A stretch of 12,712 bases of DNA, from the NCBI GenBank assembly GCA_963575675.1, contig CAUYUA010000281.1, forward strand, positions 1-12,712, written 5' to 3'. Positions 6,482 through 12,712 of the stretch are shown here, piece after piece (position 1 is the stretch's first letter; the number at the start of each line of letters is the position of its first letter). This stretch comes from CAUYUA01 sp963575675 (GTDB lineage: Bacteria; Pseudomonadota; Alphaproteobacteria; Azospirillales; Azospirillaceae). Below the pieces are notes generated by a model. The model was not told the origin of the DNA. It worked only from the letters and a program-made list of their open reading frames with translations, and did not search any database. The position numbers and the translations under genes are program-made.

Positions 6482-6700
6482 AAGATAAATAATATACACT
6501 CAGATCGCTTCTGGGAAAAGGAGAACGTTGATGGCGAAGCGCTGCAAAAGTTTTTACCCTTTCCGTTCTTGTTTTATCCCGACACGAACATCCATTTTGG
6601 CATAGAAGTTTTTTTGATTTTGGAATGCCCTGAACGAACTTATGATCGTTTTTTAAAACGCCGTTTCAGCAAACTTTTGGAGTTTGCTTATATTCAATAA
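6482..6700 (+). pseudogene. Startless 72-codon frame, possible gene remnant
   Basis: From just after a TGA at 6479-6481 a frame is open to TAA at 6698-6700. It reads like real protein in its second half (LECPERTYDRF, then LKRRFSKLLEFAYIQ), with a Phe-rich stretch before it. It has no ATG or GTG and no ribosome site near its few TTG codons. A good site, AAAAGGAG at 6517-6524, instead serves an ATG at 6531 in another frame that gives only 24 residues before a TAG (6603-6605). This pattern would fit a frameshifted remnant. The protein is not recognised and chance remains possible. Confidence 0.3.
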
Positions 6701-6707
6701 GCGGCGT
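6658..6707 (+). other. Two-part stem structure before the response regulator gene
   Basis: An outer stem ACGCCG (6658-6663) with CGGCGT (6702-6707) encloses an inner perfect stem AGCAAAC (6668-6674) with GTTTGCT (6682-6688). It lies 45 bases upstream of the response regulator start. It could shape the 5' leader of that mRNA or end upstream transcription, but no T-run follows. Confidence 0.35.
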
Positions 6708-6752
6708 AAGGAATGCAGATGTTTTTCGCCTCTGTAAAGAAAGGCGCGGTTT

Positions 6753-7127
6753 ATGAAGCGGATTCTGATTGCGGACGACAACGAAACAGTTCGGCTCATG
6801 CTGAGGAGCGCGCTTGAAGTTTCGGGGTATTTGGTGACGGAAGCGACCGATGGCGATCATGCGCTGTCGCTTATGGCGGAAACACGGTTCGACCTGGTCA
6901 TTACAGATTTGTGGATGCCCAAACGAACCGGCATTGATCTTCTGAAACGGTGGCGTCAACAACACAGCCACCTCCGTGTGATCGCCATATCCGGAGGCGC
7001 TCCGGATATGCCGATCGATACATCAATCGCTTTGGCGCAAACATGGGGCGCCGACGCCGTATTGTACAAGCCGTTCACCAAAGAGGATTTGGACGCTGTG
7101 CTGTTGCGCGTTTTGGGTGAAGATTAA
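6753..7127 (+). CDS. Single-domain response regulator (CheY-like receiver)
   Basis: A 124-residue stand-alone receiver domain with no output domain. The acidic pair is at D8/D9 (LIADDNE), the phospho-acceptor is D52 (VITDLWMP), the switch Ser is S80 (VIAISGG), and the conserved Lys is K106 (LYKPF). All residues for phosphorylation are present. It would act as a phosphorelay intermediate or by protein-protein contact. No histidine kinase is adjacent, so its partner is unknown. ATG at 6753 starts directly before the first strand (MKRILIADDN), with AAAGG about 9 bases upstream. The next gene lies 101 bases downstream on the same strand; co-transcription is possible but not shown. Confidence 0.92.
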   Translation: MKRILIADDNETVRLMLRSALEVSGYLVTEATDGDHALSLMAETRFDLVITDLWMPKRTGIDLLKRWRQQHSHLRVIAISGGAPDMPIDTSIALAQTWGADAVLYKPFTKEDLDAVLLRVLGED

Positions 7128-7228
7128 CCAAAATCGCGAATACGAAATCAGGGCGGCGTAAATCTAAAACCGAAACGAATTCGGAAATAGAACTGAGATA
7201 TAAAGAAAATTAAGAAAGAGATAGGGCG

Positions 7229-7750
7229 GTGAAGAACAATAGGCGTCGTCTAATTTCTTGCGCCATGGTCGTCATCGCGGCGATGGTTGTTTTACTAAAA
7301 ATCGGGGCGACGAGTGCGGTTCTTGCTTCAGGCGCTTCTGGCCTGGAGTCGGAAGCTTCGGCGATGGCCTTCAGGCGCGCGCCGTTGGTGGTGGAAACCT
7401 CGCGTGGAGGAAAATTTCATTTCAACATCGAACTTGCCGAAACTCCGGCCCAACAACAACAAGGAATGATGTTCCGCGAAAAAATGCCGGAAGATTCCGG
7501 CATGTTGTTCGTGTTCGGACAAGAACGGCGCGCCACTTTCTGGATGATGAATACATTAATTTCGCTCGACATCATTTTCGTTGGGCGAGGCGGACGAATC
7601 GTCAACATCCATCAAAGAGCGGAACCTCAATCGTTGGAGCTGATCAGTTCCAACGAGCCCGTCGTGGCGGTTCTGGAAATCAAAGGGGGAGTCGCGTCAT
7701 GGTTGGGAATTCGACCGGGAGATCGTGTGATTCATGCCGCCGTGCGTTGA
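7229..7750 (+). CDS. Exported DUF192 family protein
   Basis: A 173-residue protein whose residues 52-172 match the DUF192 family. Diagnostic segments are QQGMMFREKMPEDSGMLFVF (78-97), FWMMNTLISLDIIFV (104-118), a Gly-rich turn, and VAVLEIKGGVASWLGIRPGD (146-165). The first 35 residues carry Arg/Lys followed by a hydrophobic core (AMVVIAAMVVLLKIGATSAVLA), so it is exported or membrane-tethered. The start is GTG at 7229; the ATG at residue 13 would remove the basic region of the signal. The family has no firmly established biochemical function. It is followed by a 264-base gap before the ftsB-like gene. Confidence 0.87.
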   Translation: MKNNRRRLISCAMVVIAAMVVLLKIGATSAVLASGASGLESEASAMAFRRAPLVVETSRGGKFHFNIELAETPAQQQQGMMFREKMPEDSGMLFVFGQERRATFWMMNTLISLDIIFVGRGGRIVNIHQRAEPQSLELISSNEPVVAVLEIKGGVASWLGIRPGDRVIHAAVR

Positions 7751-7772
7751 ACTCCCGCGCCCCGCCAAGATG

Positions 7773-7799
7773 AAACGCTCCTCCCCAAAAAAAGCGTTT
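7773..7799. terminator. Possible terminator hairpin after the DUF192 gene
   Basis: AAACGCT pairs perfectly with AGCGTTT across a 13-base loop containing a run of A, about 23 bases past the DUF192 stop. No T-run follows on the plus strand, so it is a weak intrinsic terminator at best. Confidence 0.3.
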
Positions 7800-8014
7800 G
7801 GCTCTCCTCGCCCTTCTTCGACCTCAAGCGCCCTCTCAAGACCGCCGGAGCTTGTCGACGCGCAATTTCGGATAAAAATTTCTCGACTTTTTTGAGGCGG
7901 CGCGCCTAATCTCGACAGGAATTTGTTTTTTTCTCCTCGCCAATACCCAGATATAGAGTTCGATTTCAGAACTCGGCGCACGCGGCGAAGAGATCAGGAA
8001 GAGGCGACTCGCAG

Positions 8015-8410
8015 ATGAAAGCCACAGAAATATCAAATCGAATTTGCAGCGCCCTAAATCGTCGCGTGCGGGTCATTCTGGGGCCTTTGCTGTGTGCGGT
8101 CATCTTTGCTTACTTCGTTTACTATGGCGTCTATGGCGACCGAGGCCTGTTTGAGTTGCGTCATTTACAAAACGAAGTGGCGAAAGCTCAAGTGGTTCTG
8201 GAGCAACTACGTCAAGAAAGACAAATGATCGAACATCGTTCGTCTTTGATGCGGCCGGATCACTTGGATCGAGACATGCTCGACGAGAGATCCCGTCAAA
8301 TGCTGAACTATAGCCACCCGGATGATGTAATCGTGATGTTGCCGCGTCGAAATGATCCGGCGCCGGTCGTCACCAACCCGGCATCGTCCATTTTCGACAA
8401 TCAACGATGA
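8015..8410 (+). CDS. ftsB: FtsB/DivIC-type septum formation protein
   Basis: A 131-residue bitopic membrane protein of the FtsB/DivIC family, which joins FtsL and FtsQ in the divisome. The order is a short cytoplasmic N-terminus, one membrane helix (about 21-40, ILGPLLCAVIFAYFVYYGVY), the conserved GDRGLFELRHLQ, a coiled coil (about 46-75), and a periplasmic tail with MRPDHLDRDMLDERSRQMLNYSHPDD (in parts 79-105), typical of alphaproteobacterial members. GGAAGAGG lies about 10 bases before the ATG. The position just upstream of pdhA is seen in many alphaproteobacteria, where enolase often precedes ftsB; here the gene before it is DUF192 instead. A perfect 20-bp hairpin immediately follows the stop. 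Confidence 0.88.
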   Translation: MKATEISNRICSALNRRVRVILGPLLCAVIFAYFVYYGVYGDRGLFELRHLQNEVAKAQVVLEQLRQERQMIEHRSSLMRPDHLDRDMLDERSRQMLNYSHPDDVIVMLPRRNDPAPVVTNPASSIFDNQR

Positions 8411-8412
8411 AT

Positions 8413-8455
8413 TCCGAATAAAGATCAAAAGGAGACCTTTTGATCTTTATTCGGA
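8413..8455. terminator. Perfect 20-bp inverted repeat after ftsB
   Basis: TCCGAATAAAGATCAAAAGG (8413-8432) is the exact reverse complement of 8436-8455, with a 3-base loop AGA. It begins 2 bases past the ftsB stop. As RNA this is a very stable hairpin that would protect the 3' end or help termination between ftsB and pdhA. There is no T-run after it on the plus strand, so termination is inferred, not shown. Confidence 0.6.
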
Positions 8456-8685
8456 GCAACCAAAAACTATGCATTAGGAAGATTTATACGGACGCCGAAT
8501 ATCCTTCAAACGCCGTCATATGCAACGCCGTTCCAATTCTTTCGCAATTGCAGCTTTGAGCTTGTTGAATTGGTGTGTTGCGGATGTGAGGGACCTTCTA
8601 GGGTGTTCCTCGATATGAAGGGCGGTGTATTGTCGGGCGTGGTTTGAAAACAGGATTAAGCTGAACAGGATCAGGGGAGGGCGCC

Positions 8686-9711
8686 TTGCCCACGACAGCA
8701 ACCGACACACCCGTTTCAGACGTCGCAGCCGGTGCGACGTCTGCCGTTGATGCCTCGCCGGACGTTCTTCTACGTTATTATCGAGAAATGTTATTGATTC
8801 GCCGCTTTGAAGAAAAAGCGGGGCAATTGTACGGCATGGGGCTGATCGGAGGATTCTGTCACCTGTATATCGGCCAAGAGGCCGTGGTTGTCGGAATGCA
8901 AGCGGCTCTGAAGCCGTGCGACTCGGTCATCACCAGCTATCGCGATCACGGCCACATGTTGGTGTGCGGCATGGATGCGCGCGGCGTCATGGCGGAACTC
9001 ACCGGGCGTCGCGGAGGCTACTCGCGAGGCAAAGGCGGCTCGATGCATATGTTCAGCCGCGAAAAAAGATTCTTCGGCGGGCACGGTATTGTCGGCGCGC
9101 AAGTTCCTTTGGGCACAGGCCTGGCGTTCGGACATAAATACACCGGCGACGGCGGCGTCAGCGCCGTCTACTTCGGCGACGGAGCGATCAATCAGGGACA
9201 GGTTTACGAGTCGTTCAATATGGCGGCTCTGTGGAAATTGCCCTGCATTTATGTGGTGGAAAACAACAAATACGCCATGGGCACGGCGCAAGCCCGCGCC
9301 GCCGCCGGGGAATTGTATTTGCGCGGCAGCGCCTACGGCATTCCAGGCGTTCAAGTGAACGGAATGGATGTTCAGGCGGTGCGCGCGGCGGCGGAGGAAT
9401 GGGTTCCTTATGCTCGTTCCGGCAAAGGCCCCGTGATTTTGGAAATGCAAACCTATCGGTATCGCGGACATTCGATGTCGGACCCCGCCAAATACCGAAC
9501 CAAGGAAGAAGTCAGCAAGGTTCGATCAGAGTCAGATCCAATTGATTCATTGCGGCGACGGTTGCTTGACGGTCGATTGGTCAACGAGGAAACCCTGAAG
9601 ACCATCGATCGCGAGGTGAAGGCGGTGGTGGCGGATTCGGCGGAGTTCGCCCAGCAGAACCCGGAGCCGGAGCCGTCTGAGTTGTGGACCGACGTCTTGC
9701 TGGACGCCTGA
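8686..9711 (+). CDS. pdhA: Pyruvate dehydrogenase E1 component, alpha subunit
   Basis: A 341-residue alpha subunit of the heterotetrameric E1 of the pyruvate dehydrogenase complex, which decarboxylates pyruvate with TPP and passes the acetyl group to lipoyl-E2. The start is TTG at 8686, set by GGGGAGG 5 bases upstream; the first ATG is at residue 35, inside the conserved domain. The TPP/Mg motif runs from GDGAINQ (164-170) to VVENN (190-194). ITSYRDHGHML (82-92) and SRGKGGSMHMF (113-123) are conserved active-site segments. The loop YRYRGHSMSDP (257-267) corresponds to the regulatory loop of this family. The first 25 residues are a variable Ala/Thr-rich leader. pdhB follows after 106 bases. 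Confidence 0.96.
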   Translation: MPTTATDTPVSDVAAGATSAVDASPDVLLRYYREMLLIRRFEEKAGQLYGMGLIGGFCHLYIGQEAVVVGMQAALKPCDSVITSYRDHGHMLVCGMDARGVMAELTGRRGGYSRGKGGSMHMFSREKRFFGGHGIVGAQVPLGTGLAFGHKYTGDGGVSAVYFGDGAINQGQVYESFNMAALWKLPCIYVVENNKYAMGTAQARAAAGELYLRGSAYGIPGVQVNGMDVQAVRAAAEEWVPYARSGKGPVILEMQTYRYRGHSMSDPAKYRTKEEVSKVRSESDPIDSLRRRLLDGRLVNEETLKTIDREVKAVVADSAEFAQQNPEPEPSELWTDVLLDA

Positions 9712-9757
9712 TTCCGCCCGTTCCCGATTCCATTCCGGATCGAGCGATCGCCGAATG

Positions 9758-9774
9758 GGCCGCTGTTTGCGGCC
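9758..9774 (+). other. GC-rich hairpin in the pdhA-pdhB spacer
   Basis: GGCCGC (9758-9763) pairs perfectly with GCGGCC (9769-9774) around a TGTTT loop. It lies on the upstream alternative ATG (9755) of pdhB, which argues that this stretch is untranslated spacer. It may mark an mRNA processing point or tune pdhB expression. Confidence 0.4.
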
Positions 9775-9817
9775 TTCGAAGCCGGTGATCCGCGATTCTG
9801 CTGCCGGAGCCAAAGGC

Positions 9818-11194
9818 ATGCCGATTGAGATTCTGATGCCGGCGTTGTCGCCGACGATGACCGAAGGAAAAATCACGCGCTGGTTGAAAAACGAAGGCGA
9901 CGTGGTTAAATCCGGCGAACTTCTGCTGGAGATCGAAACCGATAAGGCGACGATGGAAGTCGAAGCGACGGACGAGGGGACTTTAGGGCGGATTCTAATT
10001 TCCGCCGGAACCGAAAAAGTAGCGGTGAATACGCCGGTCGCTCTGCTGTTGGCCGAAGGAGAAAGCGCAAGTTCCGCGCCGGTTGCAACATCGACTCATA
10101 TCTCTACTCCCGTGACGCTTCCCACCGCCCTGCCCGCCGCCGTCGCCCCAACGCCCACCCCAACAACCAAAACGATGACGGACGAAGCGGAAGAGCGCTT
10201 TTTCGAAAAAGCGACGAAGCAAACAGTGCGCGACGCTCTGCGCGACGCCATGGCCGAGGAAATGCGCCGAGACCCCAACGTCTTCGTCATGGGCGAAGAA
10301 GTCGGCGAGTATCAAGGCGCCTATAAAGTCACTCAAGGTTTGCTCCAAGAATTCGGCGCCAAACGAGTCATCGATACCCCAATCACCGAAATGGGTTTCG
10401 CAGGTCTCGGCGTGGGCGCCGCCTTTCATGGCCTCCGTCCGGTCGTCGAGTTCATGACTTTCAATTTCGCCATGCAGGCGATCGATCACATTCTGAATTC
10501 GGCGGCAAAAACTCTGTACATGTCAGGCGGCCAGATGGGATGCCCCATCGTCTTTCGCGGCCCCAACGGCGCCGCCGCGCGCGTCGGAGCGCAGCACTCG
10601 CAGTGCTTCGCCAGTTGGTACGCCCATTGCCCCGGCTTGAAAGTCGTCGCGCCCTGCACCGCCTCCGACGCCAAAGGCTTGCTGAAAGCCGCAATCCGCG
10701 ACCCCAACCCCGTCGTGTTCCTGGAAAACGAAATCCTCTACGGTCAAAGCTTCCCGGTTCCGGAAGACCCTGAATTCATTCTGCCGATAGGCAAAGCCAA
10801 AGTCGTGCGCTCGGGAGCCGACGTGACGATCGTAGCGTTCTCGCTGATGGTCATGCACGCCCTCACCGCAGCCGAACGTCTGGCCGAAAGCGGCATTCAG
10901 GCCGAAGTCATTGATCTGCGCACCTTGCGCCCTCTGGACGTCGATACGATCCTCGCCAGCGTGCGCAAAACCAATCGTTTGGTCTCGGTGGAGGAAGGGT
11001 GGCCGTTTGCGGGAATCGGATCCGAAATCGCCGCAATACTCATGGAGCGCGCTTTCGACGATCTCGATGCTCCCATGGTCCGCGTCCATGGCGCCGACGT
11101 GCCCCTCCCCTACGCCGCAAACCTGGAAAAACTGGCCGTGCCTCAGCCGGAGGCCATTGTTAAAGCGGCCAAGGACGTTTGCTATCGGCGCTGA
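9818..11194 (+). CDS. pdhB: Pyruvate dehydrogenase E1 component, beta subunit with N-terminal lipoyl domain
   Basis: A 458-residue E1 beta subunit carrying its own lipoyl domain, an arrangement known from alphaproteobacteria. Residues 1-80 are the lipoyl domain with the ETDKATM site (K43 lipoylated). A Pro/Ala/Thr linker (about 85-120) leads to the E1 beta core (about 130-458), including MGEEVGEYQGAYKVTQGL, DTPITEMGFAGLGVGAA and the C-terminal transketolase domain with VSVEEGWPFAGIGSEI. It completes the TPP active site with PdhA. I chose ATG 9818 because it starts the lipoyl domain exactly like pdhC (MPI-ILMPALSPTMTEG) and has GGAG 8 bases upstream. An in-frame ATG at 9755 would add 21 residues but lies at a hairpin and has no good ribosome site. 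pdhC starts 27 bases after the stop. Confidence 0.96.
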   Translation: MPIEILMPALSPTMTEGKITRWLKNEGDVVKSGELLLEIETDKATMEVEATDEGTLGRILISAGTEKVAVNTPVALLLAEGESASSAPVATSTHISTPVTLPTALPAAVAPTPTPTTKTMTDEAEERFFEKATKQTVRDALRDAMAEEMRRDPNVFVMGEEVGEYQGAYKVTQGLLQEFGAKRVIDTPITEMGFAGLGVGAAFHGLRPVVEFMTFNFAMQAIDHILNSAAKTLYMSGGQMGCPIVFRGPNGAAARVGAQHSQCFASWYAHCPGLKVVAPCTASDAKGLLKAAIRDPNPVVFLENEILYGQSFPVPEDPEFILPIGKAKVVRSGADVTIVAFSLMVMHALTAAERLAESGIQAEVIDLRTLRPLDVDTILASVRKTNRLVSVEEGWPFAGIGSEIAAILMERAFDDLDAPMVRVHGADVPLPYAANLEKLAVPQPEAIVKAAKDVCYRR

Positions 11195-11221
11195 CCGGCG
11201 GCCGCTTCAGAGGAAGACACC

Positions 11222-12580
11222 ATGCCGATTCAGATTCTGATGCCGGCCTTGTCGCCGACCATGACCGAAGGCGCCTTGAGCAAGTGGTTGAAAAAACCCG
11301 GCGACTCCATTCGCGCGGGAGACCCTATCGCCGAAATCGAAACCGATAAGGCCTCGATGGAGGTTGAAGCCGTCGAGGAGGGAACGCTCGACCGGTATCT
11401 GGTTCCCGCCGGAACCACCGGAGTCGCCGTGGGAACCCCCATTGCTCTGTTGCGCGAAGAGGGCGAAACGATTGCGCCGTCTCCGGTCGCCAAACCGTCT
11501 TCGGTCGCCGAGCCGACGCCTGTCGTTTCAGCGCCCACAGTCGTTTCGCGGCAAACCGGCGCCGCGCTCTCCGACGGCAAGCGCGTTTGCGCCAGCCCAC
11601 TGGCGCGGCGTTTAGCTCAAAGCTACGGACTCGATTTAAGTCGACTCGTTGGCAGCGGCCCTAACGGTCGCGTCATTAAGGCCGACGTTGAATCTGCGCG
11701 CGCGCAAGTTCCCGCCGTCATTCCGGCGGCGCCGATTGTTGCTCCAGGTGTTGCTCCGGGAATCCCGGTTGCCGCTCCGACGCCAGCGGTTGCTTCGGCA
11801 AACGTCGCCGCTCCGGTTGCGTCCCCCTCCCCTCAGCATCCCAAGGCGGTTGCTCCGGCAGAGCCGGACGCCCGCGTTCTGGCGGAGAAATTGGGCATGC
11901 GCTACAAAGCGCAACCCAACAGCGGCATGCGCAAAGTTATCGCCCGTCGTTTGAGCGAATCCAAGCAAACCGTTCCTCACTTCTACGTCACCATCGATTG
12001 CCAAGTCGATCGATTGCTGGCGGTTCGCGAAGAGTTGAACGCACGGTCTTCGGATTATAAGCTTTCCGTCAACGATTTCGTCATTCGCGCAATTGCTTTG
12101 GCGTTGCGCAAGAAGCCTCAAGTCAATGCTTCTTGGACGGAAGACGCGATTCTACTCTATGATCACGCCGACATTTCTGTGGCGGTCAGCACGCCAGGCG
12201 GTTTGATCACGCCGATCATCCGTCAGGCCGAGACCAAGGGGCTTGCCGACATTTCCAACGAAATGAAGGAGTTGGCCAAACGAGCGCGCGATGGCAAATT
12301 GAAGCCGGAAGAGTTCCAGGGAGGGAGTTTTTCTATTTCCAACCTGGGGATGTATGGCGTTCGTGAGTTCTCGGCGATTATCAATCCGCCGCAAGCGTGC
12401 TTGTTGGCGGTCGGCGCCGCAGAACAACGTCCGGTTGTGCGTGACGGCGCTTTGGCGGTGGCTACGGTGATGACATGCACGCTTTCGATTGATCATCGAG
12501 TGGTCGACGGCGCTTTAGGCGCAGAATTCATGGCTGTCTTCAAGAAATTGATTGAAGACCCGTTGACGATGCTGTTGTAA
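11222..12580 (+). CDS. pdhC: Pyruvate dehydrogenase E2, dihydrolipoamide acetyltransferase
   Basis: A 452-residue E2 core enzyme that transfers the acetyl group from lipoamide to CoA and scaffolds the complex. It has one lipoyl domain (1-80, ETDKASM with K43), a linker, the peripheral subunit-binding domain (about 122-157, ASPLARRLAQSYGLDLSRLV then GSGPNGRV), a long Ala/Pro/Val linker (about 160-215), and the catalytic domain (about 230-452). The active-site motif SIDHRVVDG puts the catalytic pair at H425 and D429, and the protein ends in the usual PLTMLL. ATG 11222 has AGAGGAA about 7 bases upstream. It is called acetyltransferase rather than succinyltransferase because it sits behind E1 alpha and E1 beta. 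No lpd gene follows before the window ends. Confidence 0.96.
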   Translation: MPIQILMPALSPTMTEGALSKWLKKPGDSIRAGDPIAEIETDKASMEVEAVEEGTLDRYLVPAGTTGVAVGTPIALLREEGETIAPSPVAKPSSVAEPTPVVSAPTVVSRQTGAALSDGKRVCASPLARRLAQSYGLDLSRLVGSGPNGRVIKADVESARAQVPAVIPAAPIVAPGVAPGIPVAAPTPAVASANVAAPVASPSPQHPKAVAPAEPDARVLAEKLGMRYKAQPNSGMRKVIARRLSESKQTVPHFYVTIDCQVDRLLAVREELNARSSDYKLSVNDFVIRAIALALRKKPQVNASWTEDAILLYDHADISVAVSTPGGLITPIIRQAETKGLADISNEMKELAKRARDGKLKPEEFQGGSFSISNLGMYGVREFSAIINPPQACLLAVGAAEQRPVVRDGALAVATVMTCTLSIDHRVVDGALGAEFMAVFKKLIEDPLTMLL

Positions 12581-12596
12581 TTCTCTGTATGTTAGG

Positions 12597-12650
12597 ACAG
12601 AGTAGAGTAGAGTAAAGTAGAACAAAGCAAAGCGAGAAAAGTAAAGCTCG
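12597..12650. repeat. Degenerate 5-bp tandem repeat after pdhC
   Basis: About ten units of an AGTAG/AGTAA/AGCAA-type pentamer follow the pdhC stop, the first units exact and later ones drifting. This purine-rich tract is untranslated. It might slip in replication or simply be low-complexity spacer. Confidence 0.45.
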
Positions 12651-12666
12651 GATAAAAAAATTAGAC

Positions 12667-12700
12667 GGGTCCAGGGACTGTGTTCCTGGTCGCCGGGGAT
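12667..12700 (+). repeat. GACTGTG/GTCG repeat, copy 3, after pdhC
   Basis: GGGTCCAGGGACTGTG then TTCCTGGTCGCCGGGGAT, in the orientation of pdhC, 86 bases past its stop. CCAGGGA pairs with TTCCTGG around CTGTG with one G-U pair, the best form of the upstream hairpin in the family. The second hairpin (TCCTGG with CCGGGGA) uses wobble pairs. The element is close to the window end, so its right border is not certain. Confidence 0.65.
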
Positions 12701-12712
12701 TATAAGGGGGGA

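Larger units (their letters stand above)
6277..6752. other. AT-rich divergent intergenic region with hairpins and a startless frame
   Basis: This 476-base gap between the potD-like gene and the response regulator is clearly more AT-rich than its surroundings. It contains an imperfect palindrome CCCTAAATTTTGGG (about 6320-6334) close to the potD-like start, a minus-strand terminator-like hairpin at 6381-6410, a startless 72-codon frame at 6482-6700, and a two-part hairpin at 6658-6707. The 11-mer AAACGGCGTTT at 6400-6410 recurs as its exact reverse complement at 6656-6666. Promoters for both flanking genes must lie here but I cannot pin them. Confidence 0.55.

Noticed and set aside
7258..7773. 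171-codon frame overlapping the DUF192 gene
   Set aside because: Arg-rich translation with no family features; the overlapping frame has all DUF192 motifs.
8516..8710. 64-codon minus-strand frame between ftsB and pdhA
   Set aside because: It overlaps the pdhA start and Shine-Dalgarno, has no ribosome site of its own and no recognised product.
9995..10489. 164-codon minus-strand frame within pdhB
   Set aside because: His/Gly-rich antisense shadow of a conserved coding region.

Overview
The window looks like chromosomal DNA from an alphaproteobacterium, most likely Rhodospirillales or an acetic-acid-bacteria relative. Three things suggest this. The pyruvate dehydrogenase locus has the alphaproteobacterial layout, with an FtsB-type divisome gene just upstream of pdhA, pdhB and pdhC and a lipoyl domain fused to E1 beta. 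There is a stand-alone membrane GH17 protein of the NdvC type. Many start codons are TTG or GTG behind good Shine-Dalgarno sequences. No phage, transposase, CRISPR, rRNA or tRNA was recognised. The order-level assignment is inference.

Layout. (1) Bases 1-431: an unresolved gene fragment at the left edge, then a gene-free stretch with two copies of a short repeat. (2) 432-2234, minus: membrane-bound GH17 beta-glucan enzyme. (3) 2235-2649: gene-free region with short direct repeats. (4) 2650-3210, plus: unrecognised 186-residue low-complexity protein, convergent with pdxY (3333-4193, minus). (5) 4410-5051, plus: DsbA/FrnE-like thioredoxin-fold protein, convergent with an orphan PotD-like polyamine-binding protein (5182-6276, minus). 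(6) 6277-6752: AT-rich region with hairpins and a 72-codon frame lacking a normal start. (7) 6753-7127: single-domain response regulator. (8) 7229-7750: exported DUF192 protein. (9) 8015-8410: FtsB-like protein. (10) 8686-12580: pdhA, pdhB and pdhC, encoding E1 alpha, lipoyl-E1 beta and E2. No E3 (lpd) gene is present before the window ends.

The genes are mostly core housekeeping functions: pyruvate to acetyl-CoA, PLP salvage, cell division, polyamine uptake, envelope glucan. Only the three pdh genes clearly form one functional complex. The most notable feature not explained by genes is a family of about 30-bp repeats with a GACTGTG...GTCG core. Five copies were found by eye. Four lie 8 to 90 bp past a stop codon in the same orientation as the gene they follow, as expected for a 3'-end or terminator-like element. 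A second notable feature is a perfect 20-bp inverted repeat with a 3-nt loop between ftsB and pdhA.
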